Part shown: piece after piece, positions 34,113 to 44,784 of the stretch
How positions within the stretch are numbered: the first letter of the stretch is position 1
How the letters are laid out: every line of letters starts with the position of its first letter
Source of the DNA: Diphasiastrum complanatum
Lineage: Eukaryota; Streptophyta; Lycopodiopsida; Lycopodiales; Lycopodiaceae
Assembly: GCA_029204225.1 (NCBI GenBank)
Contig: CM055100.1
Span: 21,513,784-21,577,783, forward strand
Reading direction: 5' to 3'
Length of the DNA stretch: 64,000 bases
The notes under the pieces: generated by a model
What the model was told of the DNA's origin: nothing
The model's input: only the letters and a program-made list of their open reading frames with translations
The model's database searches: none
Position numbers and translations under genes: made by a program

Positions 34113-37100
34113 CTCCCTCTTCAACTAGTTTTGGCATAGTTTTGACAATAGAACTTTGATCCAACTTTAGAATGATCTCCATCCTAAGTATAGATCTTCT
34201 TTCTAAGGTTCTAAAGTATCTTTCATAATTGATATAGAGAATAGTGTCCAAATTGGATGCTTCACTATTTCTTACATCAATTTTACACATCAAGATATAA
34301 CTAGAACATGAAGAACCAAATAGAATGTAAATGAAATGATTCCTCCATGTTTCAAACTTTGAACTCTCTGGAAAATTACAGCAACCAAACAATAAATGTG
34401 AGTGATGACCATTTGCTTGCTTGTCTCCTCCAACTTTGTCCTTTCTTGATATGTCTTCACCATAAAACTCCATGAATGTGCCTCCATCTCCATCTTGCCA
34501 CAAGACACCATCAAACCTTGGAAATCCATGAGTAGGTGAGTATATACATGATGCAAATCTAGCACCACATGACTCCATAAACCAAGTAATTTGCACTAGT
34601 CCATCTTCAAGATCTACTTGACACAAGAAAATGACCATGAATTCACCAAAAATTGACAATCCCCAAGTATTGGCACCAAGTAGCTCAACACTTGAGAACT
34701 TAGCCATGGATGAGTGACATAATGAACCTCCAATAACTTCATTTCCATCAGCAAAACCAGCCAAGAATGCTAGTACAACTCCAACAATAAGATATTGCAA
34801 GACAATGTAGCTAGTTTGTCCATATCTTGACAATTTGCACACATCCACATGAAATAGCTCAAACATGAGATAGAACAAGTAAAGTAAACTTGAACAACAC
34901 TTCCTTGCTGCTCCTTTGACCTTACTTGAGTCTTCAATAAGCTGCAAAAATAGATCCATAACATCTTTGCCAAATAACCTTCCTTTGATACTCTTGACTA
35001 GCTCCAAATTGCCACCTTTCCTTTTGTGTTGTTGAAGCCCTTTAAGACCAACCTCTTGATCTTCCTCTTGATCATCAAAGTCATTAAACAAACTTTTTTT
35101 TCCAGATCCATTACTTGATTTTCTAGTATGAAAAACATGAGAACCAATATCCACTTGCATAGCTTCATCTACACAAGAAAATTCTTCAAAACATGTGAAT
35201 AAAGCAAAGTGAGTCGCTTCCATGTGCTTACCTTTCTCTTGATCATCAAAGATATCAAAGATATGAATATCTTCAGACCTGAACCTCTGGAAATACTCCC
35301 TCTCAAACATATGATCTAGATTCAACAAGATCTCATCAATGCTTGATCTCGATCTCCCACAAAGGTTAGTGAAAACAATGTCACCAATGTCACCATCATA
35401 AATCAAAAGATAGATTCCAAATTTTCCATCCAACATGAAGTAGAGTAGGTGAAGATGAGTATCAAACCTAATAAATCCAGCCCTCTTGAGTCCATAACAA
35501 ACCTCAATAAGCTCACCAATGAGATCTCCCTTGCCTTGAAGAAATTGCCTCTCGATTTGTTCCATGTAGTCTTCTCCAACCAACTTTTTGCCATCTTGAT
35601 CATGAGTGATCAATTCATAATCATAGAATCCTTTGAGTTGATGAAGAGATGTGAGATCCATGCCTTGGATCTTCCCAAGAACCAATCTTTCATTGCTCTT
35701 TCCTTCATAAGACTCCCTCTTAATGATTGCATCATAAGAAGTAGAAACCTCAAAAACATTAGAAGCCATGAAAAAAATGATTAGTACATTCAACATAAGA
35801 ATGATTGAAGTACTCTCTTTTTTCAAACAAGAACTTCTACTCAATGTTTTAGGTAATGACTCACATGATAATGATTCCTCCTCACTATCATTCAAAATGA
35901 CATCATTCAAAGTACATCCTACTTTGAACTCTTCACATACTTCTCTTCTTCTTGACTTGTGACTATCTCCCTCACCAAGTCTCTTGATAGAACCATTTGA
36001 TCTACTCTCTTTATGAAGACATGTGACTCCACTTGCTGGAAAAATGACTTTCTTGGACTCATAACAAAAGAATGTAGAAGAACCACCTCCTTCATGCATG
36101 CACCTAGCAACATCCTTTTCCATATGATCAAAGAAATCATTAGCAACAATCTTTTCCAAGGAAGAACCTTCACCTCCATTGATGAAGTTAGCTCTTTCCT
36201 TATCTTTTGCATGCTTGCACTTGCCATGAAGAACCATTGAAACACCATCATTATCCTCAAGACTAGCCAAGTTAGCACAAAGATGAACATCTCCAAGAAG
36301 CATATTAGATCTTGACCTAGATCTAGCATAAGGAAGCTTGTTAGACTTTGCATAAGATCCAACAATCTTATTGATGCTAAAAGATAACTTTGGAAAGTTG
36401 AGACCAATCTCCTTTTCCATTCCATCCTTTTTGTTAGCCATAACAAAAGCATCAAGCTTTAAAAGTCTACCTTGTCTATTGCCCCTAGCAACCAAGATTT
36501 CTTCCTTTGTAATGAAACAAGCATCACCACCAAACTTTACCATGTATCCTTTCTTTATCATTTGACCAACACTTAGCAAATTCTTTGAAAGTGAAGGAAT
36601 GTAAAGAACACCATCAAGTCTTGCTTTCCTATTAGTAGAGAGACAAATAGGAATTGAACCAATACCTTCAATCACACACTCACCACCATTGGCCATGTGA
36701 ATTGCTTTCTTGGCTCCATCATAAGTGACCAAAGAAGTAAAGAACTCCTTGTGACTAGTCATGTGTGAGCTAGCTCCACTATCAATCCACCATGAATCTT
36801 TGTCACCTTCACTTGATATTGGACTTGATGAACACATCAAAAGAGAATCACCACCACCTAGACCCTCATCATTAGTAGTAAAGTTGATTTGCTTGCTACC
36901 TTCATCTCTTTGCTTCTTCAAACATTCATTTGCAAAATGCCCTTTGATTCCACAATAAAAGCATTTCAACTTAGACTTATCTTTCTTTTTTCCAAAAGAA
37001 GAAGTCTCACCTTGATCTTGCCCTTTAGACCACTTGCCTTTGCCTTTGCCCTTGAACTTGCCTTTGATGAACATAGCATCCTCTTCATAATGAGATGTCG

Positions 37101-37695
37101 ATGTAGATCCACCTCCTCTTGATTGAAGCCTATACTCCTCATTCACCAAGATCTCTTGCAAATCCACAATACTTGGCAAAGTCTTTTGAATAGCAAAACT
37201 TTGAACAAGATTAGCATGATCATCCAACAAGCCATTAAGTATAACTTGAACAAGCTCTACCTCCTTAATGCTTTCATCAATACATGCTAACTCATCATTG
37301 AATGCCTTAACCCTCAAAACAAAAGCATGAGTACTCTCTTCCCTCTTTTGCAAACTTTGAAAGATTTGCCTCCTAAGAGTAAGCACTCTTGATGTAGACT
37401 TGGATTCATAAAGCTTTTTCAAAATTTCCCAAGCCTCCAAAGATGATGTGCACTTACCAACTTCCTTGAGAAGTTCATTGGTAACATTCATCTTAATCAT
37501 GTGTAGAGCTTTCTTTGCTCTCTTGTCATACCTCACTTGATCTTGAGGTGCTTGAGGTCTCTCCTCCACACCTGCAACAATCTCCATCAACTCATTCATC
37601 TCCAATAAGGACTCCATCCTCACCTTCCAAGTAGAATAGTTGATTGAGGTAAGCCTATCATTGCTCTCCAACATAAATCCACCACTTGTAGCCAT
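34108..37695 (-). CDS. N2 Gag-protease fused to about 770 residues of unknown protein
   Basis: ATG 37695. Residues 1-230: UBN2-type Gag (NDRLTSINYSTWKVRMESLL; KGKFKGKGKGKWSKG linker). About 243-258: CCHC CFYCGIKGHFANEC. About 300-312: protease WWIDSGASSHMT with intact DSG. About 365-420: VLYIPSLSKNLLSVGQMIKK and ARGNRQGRLLKLDAFVM, normally the spacer before integrase. After this no integrase, RT or RNase H follows. Instead come about 770 unrecognised residues with two hydrophobic, possibly membrane-spanning stretches (about 623-645, SIILMLNVLIIFFMASNVF; about 962-982, IVLQYLIVGVVLAFLAGFA), an Asp/Glu-rich DDQEEDQEV part, and a DLEDGLV...MESCGAR module that recurs in N1. The end KLVEEGV is encoded by the purine tract, with the stop in the LTR. 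The same tail in N1 shows it is family-specific. Envelope-like or accessory roles are speculation. Confidence 0.9.
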   Translation of the reverse strand: MATSGGFMLESNDRLTSINYSTWKVRMESLLEMNELMEIVAGVEERPQAPQDQVRYDKRAKKALHMIKMNVTNELLKEVGKCTSSLEAWEILKKLYESKSTSRVLTLRRQIFQSLQKREESTHAFVLRVKAFNDELACIDESIKEVELVQVILNGLLDDHANLVQSFAIQKTLPSIVDLQEILVNEEYRLQSRGGGSTSTSHYEEDAMFIKGKFKGKGKGKWSKGQDQGETSSFGKKKDKSKLKCFYCGIKGHFANECLKKQRDEGSKQINFTTNDEGLGGGDSLLMCSSSPISSEGDKDSWWIDSGASSHMTSHKEFFTSLVTYDGAKKAIHMANGGECVIEGIGSIPICLSTNRKARLDGVLYIPSLSKNLLSVGQMIKKGYMVKFGGDACFITKEEILVARGNRQGRLLKLDAFVMANKKDGMEKEIGLNFPKLSFSINKIVGSYAKSNKLPYARSRSRSNMLLGDVHLCANLASLEDNDGVSMVLHGKCKHAKDKERANFINGGEGSSLEKIVANDFFDHMEKDVARCMHEGGGSSTFFCYESKKVIFPASGVTCLHKESRSNGSIKRLGEGDSHKSRRREVCEEFKVGCTLNDVILNDSEEESLSCESLPKTLSRSSCLKKESTSIILMLNVLIIFFMASNVFEVSTSYDAIIKRESYEGKSNERLVLGKIQGMDLTSLHQLKGFYDYELITHDQDGKKLVGEDYMEQIERQFLQGKGDLIGELIEVCYGLKRAGFIRFDTHLHLLYFMLDGKFGIYLLIYDGDIGDIVFTNLCGRSRSSIDEILLNLDHMFEREYFQRFRSEDIHIFDIFDDQEKGKHMEATHFALFTCFEEFSCVDEAMQVDIGSHVFHTRKSSNGSGKKSLFNDFDDQEEDQEVGLKGLQQHKRKGGNLELVKSIKGRLFGKDVMDLFLQLIEDSSKVKGAARKCCSSLLYLFYLMFELFHVDVCKLSRYGQTSYIVLQYLIVGVVLAFLAGFADGNEVIGGSLCHSSMAKFSSVELLGANTWGLSIFGEFMVIFLCQVDLEDGLVQITWFMESCGARFASCIYSPTHGFPRFDGVLWQDGDGGTFMEFYGEDISRKDKVGGDKQANGHHSHLLFGCCNFPESSKFETWRNHFIYILFGSSCSSYILMCKIDVRNSEASNLDTILYINYERYFRTLERRSILRMEIILKLDQSSIVKTMPKLVEEGV

Positions 37696-38284
37696 GTTGA
37701 AGTGACCTGATCTTCTCTTTCAACCTGTTCCAATGCACAAAGCACTCTCTTGAATGTCAAAAAATGAACTCAAGAAGAAATCACAAAGATATGGAACCTC
37801 TCAAATCTCTTCTAGCACTTCTAACTAGAAAATCAACACATAGAATAGTGAAATCTTGATCAACCTATGATCTATCCTCAATCTAATGATTCTTGCCACT
37901 TCCTAAGATTGAAACACACTCAAATAAAGTTCAGTAACCTCACAAACTAGAGATCCAATCAAAATTAGGGTTTTGACAAAATCACAAAAAATTGAATATC
38001 TCAAATTCTACATGCAATTTCTAGAAACTTGGTATATCTTCTTGTAGACTCCAATGAGACCTTCCTAATGCACCAAAAATCATCTAATTCCAGTAAGCCA
38101 AGTGTTAAATCGGAATTGATCAAGTATATAACCCTATATTGAGTTTTGACCTACAAAAGATCAATTCTACACATGCAAAAATGCTGATTTTTGAGTAGAG
38201 ATCAATCTAGCATGCTCTAGCATTGGTAACTCCTCAAACTTCTTGCTAAAGATGGCTGATCCTTTCATAACCTGAAACACAAGA

Positions 38285-38296
38285 GCTCTGATACCA
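38285..38296 (-). other. primer binding site of N2
   Basis: The minus strand reads TGGTATCAGAGC next to the right LTR, fixing the orientation. Confidence 0.95.
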
Positions 38297-38950
38297 TGTG
38301 AAGGATTTCAGATCATTCAAGATCCAATCCAAGTCCCAAATCTTTGGTTACAATAAGGAGCAAACCAACAATCCTGCCAATGTAGAAAAATCAGCATCTA
38401 CATACAAAATGAGATGCAAACTCTAAGAGATATTGATCAAACATGAACCAAAACATAAAATATGTTTGCTGTTCGTACAATTACAATACCCTACTGTATT
38501 TCACACGTGTGGAACCGAAAATAGCAATAAATGATCATTCTACACACAAGATTGCAAGATAACACCAAGATAGTGCACCAATGAGTAGTAGAACCCAAAG
38601 AGAACCATGTATAATGATGAAATGAGAGAGAGAAGAGAGAAGATGTGTCTCTCCAATAGTTACATCCTTTTATAGAGTTTCCAAACCCTATTTGGCCACT
38701 TGGCTTTCCCTCCAAAATGTAAACCCTACTATTTTTGGGTCTAGATTCAATGTACCCAAAGTTCAAATTTGAATCTCTCTCAAACTCGACTACCAACTTT
38801 CCCACACTTTCCAAAAGTGTTTATTGAATGTAGTTTAAACTAATATAACTTCAAAAAGTTTATCTCTAAGTCTAAAATGAGTTTTGGCCTCTTATTAACA
38901 ATTTACCAAAATGTGACTAAACTAGACTAAACTAGTTGAAATCTCTCACA
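38297..38950 (-). repeat. 5' LTR of N2
   Basis: 654 bp, TG to CA on the plus strand, followed by target duplication CATTC. Confidence 0.95.
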
Positions 38951-38955
38951 CATTC

Positions 38956-39560
38956 CTCATTGAACAAGGATTTAAATCAAGCATTGCTGATTGCAACGTT
39001 TATTCAAAGTCAGTGCAACAATCCTTAATTATCATCACCTTGTATGTTGATGATACGTTGCTCTTCAGCAACAATGCCAATATGGTCAAGGATTCAAAAC
39101 AGATGTTCTCAGAATTCGACATGACTGATTTGGGCGAAGCTCACTTCTGTCTTGGAATTCAAATCCACAGAGACAGAGCAAATCGACTGATTTACATCAC
39201 TCAACAAAGGCATTTTCATAATGTTCTTAACAGATACAATTTGATGAGTTGTAAATTAGCTCACTCACCAATGATCCAGGCCTGCATTTGTCAAAGGACC
39301 AATGTCCCCAGACAAAGCAGGAAGAGGAGCGGATGAGAGAATACTCGTATCGATCGATACTCGGATCTCTCATGTACGCAATGGTCTGTACAAGGCCAGA
39401 TATCTCTTTTGCTGTCAGCTCACTCAGCCAATATATGGATAATCTTGTAATTACCCATTGGAAGGCTCTTATTCAAGTCATGAGATATATTCGAGCTACC
39501 ATGGACCAGTGAATCTACTATGGAGATGTCAGCAACAACAATCTTCCATTCGAAGACCAA
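38956..39560 (+). pseudogene. L6 RT C-terminus and RNase H start
   Basis: RT resumes directly after the N2 target duplication: FLIEQGFKSSIADCNVY, then the catalytic TLYVDDTLLFSNNANM, DLGEAHFCLGIQIHRDRANR. A frameshift near 39290 precedes SYRSILGSLMYAMVCTRPDI and YIRATMDQ-stop. RNase H catalytic motifs are missing; after about 39560 the sequence no longer looks like copia and soon reaches the L5 3' LTR. Confidence 0.85.
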
Positions 39561-39752
39561 ACACATACCTCCGAAGTACCATCATATTTGAAACTTGATA
39601 TCGAAAGGGGAGATCAGTGTGGAATATATGAAATCAGAAGACATGACTACAGACCTACCGATCAAGCCGCTGGACAAACTATTGTCAATAAAGCATAAGA
39701 AATCAATGGGCATTGGATAAATGAAAAGAAGGTTGCATCGTTCACAAGGGAG

Positions 39753-40431
39753 TGTTGAAAATGGTGAATTTGGCAACCATTCCCTATCATTCTCCAAATC
39801 ACCGAATAGTCGGATCCCCTACCAAAAAGTTTAAGTCTCCAATAAGATTATCGGGCATGGCCAAACTATCAGTACCATAGATCATCGGCAAGCCAAACCA
39901 TCGGTCTCATGGCGTCGGGCGTGAAGCTATCAAGCTGTCATGCCCTACAACTAAAAAGAAATATTACTAGACAGGTAGTTAACTAGAGATTTCGTGAAAA
40001 ACTCTCTTGCAATGATTGGTTAATGCTTCTTGTAATCTCACAACATGGGACATAACTATAGGATAGAATCCAAAACATCATAGAGAGATATATACAGATA
40101 GAGATATTTGTAGATCTGCATAGCAGAGAATAAATTGTAAGAGGAACGTCAAGCCGCCAACGAGCGAGACACTGCCGACTCACTTTGCAAACAAAATACA
40201 AATGCAAATACACTCTCTGATCTTCCAACTGGGATTGTTGAGTTACATGTCTAATTGATTGATTGATATATTGTTATGTGAACTGTAGTCGAGTATCTAG
40301 GTCCTACAAACTCAATGTACAGTGTAGTGCATTTCTGCCAAGTATAGGCACACACGTAGCTGAGAACCAAGAAAATGCTTCGGCTAGCAAAGAAAATACA
40401 AGCAAAACATAAACAAAAGAAAAATTCTACA
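39753..40431 (+). repeat. 3' LTR of L5, left arm
   Basis: 679 bp from TGTTGAAAATGG to TTCTACA. Its reverse complement is 51227-51910 in the right arm, including the preceding CACAAGGGAG. Confidence 0.85.
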
Positions 40432-40886
40432 TTCTTCTGTTTCTGTTTTGCTTGTAATTGCTTTGCTAGACTAAGCATTTGGTGCTCAGTTGCATGTGCG
40501 CCTATACTTGGTGAAAATATGCTACATTGTACATTGAGTTTGCAAGACCTAGATACTCGACTATAGATCACAGAACAATATATCAATCAATCAATCAGAC
40601 ACGTAACTCAACAATCGGAGTTGGAAGATCATAGAGTGTATTTGCATTTGTATTTTGTTTGCAGAGTGAGTTGGCAGTGTCTCGCTCGTTGGCGGACGCT
40701 CCTTTTACAATTGTATTCTCTACTATGTTGTAGATCTACAAATATCTCTATTTGTATATCTCTCTATGTTGCTTTTGGATTCTATCCTATACTTATGTCT
40801 CACGTTGTGAGATTACAAGAAGGATTAATCAATGGTTACAAGAGAGTGTTTCGCAAAATCTCTAGTTAACTGCCTCTCTAGTAACG
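40432..40886 (-). repeat. inverted partial L5 LTR, abutting the forward LTR
   Basis: Starting TTCTTCTGTTTCTG, this reads as the reverse complement of the LTR end, lacking the terminal bases, to CTAGTAACG. The two LTRs meet tail to tail and form a short-spacer palindrome at 40432. The right arm shows the mirrored arrangement at 50765-51910. Confidence 0.8.
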
Positions 40887-41076
40887 AGTTTAGACATCAG
40901 GCGAGCAAGTAAATTGTGAGTTTTGCAAGTTTTTCTGCTGTAGATTATGGTAATAATGACAATCTCATTAAATTTAGGCCAATTTCACATCAAGATATTA
41001 CAGATGCCATTAGATACAAAAAGAGGGCAATTGAAGTAGATCAGTCAACCCCCAAACCACAATATGTGAATACAAG

Positions 41077-41077
41077 A

Positions 41078-41133
<56 letters not shown>
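41077..41133 (+). repeat. GA microsatellite
   Basis: GAGAGATAGAG followed by a long pure GA run. The counterpart in the right arm is a shorter CT run at 50544-50569. Confidence 0.95.
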
Positions 41134-41136
<3 letters not shown>

Positions 41137-41429
41137 TATGCATACATGTAAGTTGTGACATGATACATGAATACAATCTACAGTTTCGATCATAAAATCT
41201 GTAAGACAAAATTGAGAAACTTAGAAAATAACATTAGAAGGTTAAATTTCAGAAACCTAATACTTTGAAACATGAAACTCAGGCAACTGAAACTTGAAAG
41301 CTAGTCACAAGCCACTAATTTCTTATTTGTTGTTGTTTTGTCTTTTCTCTCTTCCTCTTCCTCTTTTTGAGATAATGGCAAAACATCATTTTTATATTGA
41401 AAAAATTGATCTCAATACCTTTTGTTATT

Positions 41430-42245
41430 AGTTGATGGCTTGATGGCAGCTAGCAACTCATTCAATTTTTCCTCTGTTATTATTTCAAGGTCTTGGGTTC
41501 CCAGCGAGTGCCATGCAATCAAATCCTTTGCCATTTCGTGACAGACTTTTCCTGGCAATTTCATATTTTGCAGTACATATTTTCCTCCAACAAGGTTCTC
41601 TACATTTTTGACATGGCCAATACCATACTTATGCTCGTGAGTACCAACATGAATTGCCAACTAGGTGTACATAATGTCAGAAGGAATATATCTTTGCTGA
41701 CATGCCATCACACAATGTGGAAAAGAATCACAATACTTGCACTTGAAAGTGCCACAATTGGTAGATGATGTACATTAGAACATTGTTTATTTAAACGACT
41801 TGTAAAACGGGTTTGATTTCTTTCACCAAATGCCGGAGGACAGTTGCAGCTACCATTAGCACATACAAGACCCCCTCCACGACTTGAAACACGAACCACA
41901 TCTGCAAACTCCCGAATACTGGTTGTAAAATAACGTACCCAATTATGACAATCAACTGACCTCTGCATTCCATCCATTGCAAACAATTGAGAAGGCGGAA
42001 GCTGAAAAGACAAATTGCCATTATAAATTTTTGGAATTGCTTGCACCACAAGTGGAATTCCACACATGTCAAACAATCTTCTTAGTTTGCTTGACAGGGG
42101 AAGAGTTTCAACGAGCTCTGAAATTCTCCATTCTTGTATATGTCCTGCAGCATTAGACGTGGCATCATTTCACCTCAACCACACTATCCTCATCATCCGT
42201 TGTAAGATCAGTGCAGTCCACAACATGATACATTTTAGCAGCAGT
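41430..42245 (-). pseudogene. cysteine-rich unknown protein, left-arm copy
   Basis: Minus-strand reading starts near 42245 with MSTAAKMYHVVDCTDL. A 5-bp deletion relative to the other copy shifts the frame, then come LSSKLRRLFDMCGIPLVVQ, NLSFQLPPSQLFAMDG, GGGLVCANGSCNCPPAFGER and TRFTSRLNKQC. In a second frame lies a cysteine cluster, CGTFKCKYCDSFPHCEMAC, then back-shifted AIHVGTHEHKYGIGHVKNVE and ITEEKLNELLAAIKPS. The paired cysteines and HVGTHEH look like a zinc-binding, possibly transposase-related module; I cannot name the family. Both arms carry broken copies. Confidence 0.45.
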
Positions 42246-43744
42246 ACTCATACTCCCCACCAAGTATTTGCTTCAACAATCAATCAATGCGATATGATTT
42301 TGCAACTACAATGTGGAAGATTCCCTTGAAGGCAAACGCCCAATACAATAATAACAAATCCCCTGTGATATATCGCTTATTGGAATCGCTAGTGCATCAG
42401 AGACCAAGACTAATGACGGACTCAATGGAAGACTTCTGTCGATCCCTTTCAATTGGGAGTGCTAAGAGAGTGGTGTTTCAACGAGCCACAATCAGCCTGG
42501 ACACAACAACATAGCAAAACATCACATCACTCTCATAAAGATTAAAATAAACTAAAAATTTCAAAGATAACTAAAAAGTTAAAAAACTCTTTCCGTAAGG
42601 CTATTATATGAAAGGCATACATAATAAAGTTATTTAGTTCTAAAAAAACTAAAAATTAAATTTCGCACACTTTATTTCATTTACGAAGTTAGAGCCGTTA
42701 GCTTTTATTTAAGGCATGTTAGTAAAAGGCTGGCACACGGGTGCATTTCACGGCATTTTCATTAAAAGACTGCCAGTTCATTATGTTCTAGGCCCGTGAG
42801 TACTATGTTCTAGGCTAGTGAATACAATTTTGCACACTGTGTGTTAGGTTGTTTTAGGGTTATACTAAAAATCACAATCTCTGTGTTTCAAACCATTATC
42901 ATTTGATCTTTGCAATAGAGAGTTTGCAGGAAAGGTGAAGAAGCGAATGCGACACAGTGGAGAGTTGAATGCGATACAAGGGCTTTCGAACAACAATCAT
43001 GACGATTTACAAATATCTTGGTAAGCACTTTTGGCAAGAAATCTCCGATATTAACCTTTTCGATCTGCAGAAAAATAAAATCAGCAATTTCTTCCGAATT
43101 GTTTTTGCCGTGACTACGGCCTATGACTTTTGGATCTTCTGGCATTGCGTTCTTCACCATATCGTACATGGTGTTCACAATGGTCAGCTGACAAAGATAA
43201 AACCAAATTTTGGTTTTTTGTATTTATTCTCGCACGACACTTTGATTGGCACAGCTCGCGCTACTTCAATTGAGAAACAAAGAAGAGTGTGAGTTGAGAC
43301 AAGGGCCAGTTGACTATTAACATTTGTAAGACATGATTAGCCAACACATGAACATGATTAGCCAACACATGATTAGTCGAGGCTTCAATAGTCTACGATC
43401 GGCCCTAGCTGAAAAATAATGTCTACCTTCTTAAGTATGTTATCTATAGTGTTATGAGGGGTTTATGAGCGATTGTTTCTCCATTACAGCGATTTATGGG
43501 CTTCTAATAATTGCGCAGCAATGCCCACTCATACACTCATACACTTGTAGACAACAAATTACTATTTGCAAAGAAGCTTCGCAACAACCTACAAGCTCAA
43601 TTCTGTCTATACGGACTTCAACAATAGGTTAGAATCAGCTTGAAGTAGAACTAGAAGATGAAAGAATCAAATTTGCATTGCCCTAGCTAGCTAGGACCAA
43701 CGCTTGTCCTAGCCTGAGTTAAAACAAAGAAAACAATTTGCAAC

Positions 43745-43768
43745 CTACTGATCGTTGGCGATCAGTAG
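43745..43768. repeat. GATCG hairpin copy 1
   Basis: CTACTGATCG-TTGG-CGATCAGTAG: 10-bp perfect arms around a 4-base centre. Confidence 0.8.
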
Positions 43769-44341
43769 ATTATCCGCATGCTAATTTGTTGTCCATCAAC
43801 TGAGATGCTTTCTTAAAGTCCTCTCTTCTTTAATTTCATTGTATGTTTTTTGCAACAAAAAACCAGGTAGCAGATCTATTGCAAGCATGGGATTTCTCTT
43901 TTTCACTTATCATCCATCGCGCCTGCAAGGTCTGGTAGATTATCATAGCCACATGTTTCCAATTCTTGTGCAGCCAATAGAAACCAAACAAATAGCCACC
44001 AACGTAGTGGAAATGTGGCAGGTACAAAAAATTAAATCTACGCTGGCAAGGGACTGGCCACTACATCGACAGTACTATTCCAAATCTTGCCCACGGCTGG
44101 TTGCAAGATCTTCTTCTAGCACCAAAATGATCTACATGGGGTTTCAAACTATGATGCAGATCTCGCACAGGTTGATAAATCGTCTTAGATAATGGATCGA
44201 TGTCTTTCTCCAAGGCTATTTCATGAATCAACATTTGACATTCAACACAAGTATTTGCTCTAGCTTGAGGGCAAGATAAAAAGCTAGGGCAAGATAAATT
44301 TGTATAGGACAACAGATCAATCAAGGCGACAAGTCATCAGA

Positions 44342-44381
44342 CTTGCAGCCTGCTAATCGTCGGCGATCAGTAGGTTGCAAG
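44342..44381. repeat. GATCG hairpin copy 2
   Basis: Imperfect 40-bp palindrome, outer arms CTTGCA and TGCAAG, core CTAATCGTCGGCGATCAG. Confidence 0.8.
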
Positions 44382-44611
44382 CCTATCAATGGTGTATGTG
44401 CCTCCTATTTGATATCCTTACATCTTCAGAGAAAATCCAACGCACTAGACAATGATCATTCAGGCAACATTGTAAAACACGGACAACATATGAGTACCAC
44501 TAATCTGTTAATGAGGGCCACAAATTCTTTATTCAGAAGTAGGAAGATACACGATTGCCTCACAGTTTTTTTTTTTTTTCAAAGCAACTTGGTGTTCGAT
44601 AAAGTTGTGAG

Positions 44612-44637
44612 CTTGCTGATCGCCACCGATCAGTAAG
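44612..44637. repeat. GATCG hairpin copy 3
   Basis: CTTGCTGATCG-CCAC-CGATCAGTAAG, arms of 11 bp with one mismatch. Confidence 0.8.
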
Positions 44638-44738
44638 TCCCCATAACTTTTACACGCTATTTTCCAACTACATCGGCTGACAAATATATCCTATATAATT
44701 ATCCTACCTCTGTTATAAATGATAAGTAGTGGGATTAT

Positions 44739-44784
44739 CAGGTTTCAACCTGCTGATCGCTGGCGATCAGTAGGTTGAAACCTG
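44739..44784. repeat. GATCG hairpin copy 4, longest
   Basis: A 46-bp near-perfect palindrome: outer arm CAGGTTTCAACCTGCTGATC, core GCTGGC, returning to AGGTTGAAACCTG. It sits about 60 bp from the inner edge of the right arm. Confidence 0.85.

Larger units (their letters stand above)
33459..38950 (-). mobile_element. N2: young non-autonomous Gag-protease LTR retrotransposon with novel ORF
   Basis: Two 654-bp LTRs (33459-34112, 38297-38950) differ at one base that I can see (33631 T versus C). Target duplication CATTC (33454-33458, 38951-38955) is perfect, primer site 38285-38296 is perfect on the minus strand, and a purine tract GAAGAGGGAG abuts the left LTR. One 1195-codon open frame fills about 86% of the internal region. 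It encodes Gag, zinc knuckle and protease but no integrase, RT or RNase H. The features fit a very recent insertion moved in trans by a full element. Confidence 0.95.
25319..40431 (+). mobile_element. Ty1/copia element L5 (old, interrupted)
   Basis: A 5' LTR (25319-25966, TGTTGGAAAT to TTCTACA) and a 3' LTR (39753-40431) of the same family enclose Gag, protease and integrase remnants, then the younger element L6. A purine-rich CACAAGGGAG precedes the 3' LTR. The L5 RT and RNase H are not identifiable; L6 occupies their place and its own 3' end is missing. In the opposite arm L5 survives only as two LTR pieces (51929-52400, 51227-51910) with the internal region deleted. Confidence 0.75.
13853..42395 (+). 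repeat. left arm of a 42-kb imperfect palindrome
   Basis: The arm starts at CGAAGATGCTG (13853), whose reverse complement ends the right arm at 56284. Matching pieces are 13853-14859 with 52690-53328 plus 55963-56284; 25035-25318 with 52401-52690; L5 LTRs 25319 onward with 52400 downward; 39733-42395 with 44843-51920. Insertions L1/N1 and the L5/L6/N2 internal region expand this arm to 28.5 kb. Confidence 0.9.

Noticed and set aside
35449-35962. Plus-strand open frames opposite the N2 ORF
   Set aside because: They overlap the long minus-strand frame, have no motif, and similar shadows occur opposite N1; antisense artefacts.
41081-41135. CRISPR-like or protein-coding ERERER repeat
   Set aside because: It is a simple GA microsatellite.
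44739-44784. Rho-independent terminator
   Set aside because: The hairpin has no following T run and the genome is eukaryotic; it belongs to a dispersed palindrome family.
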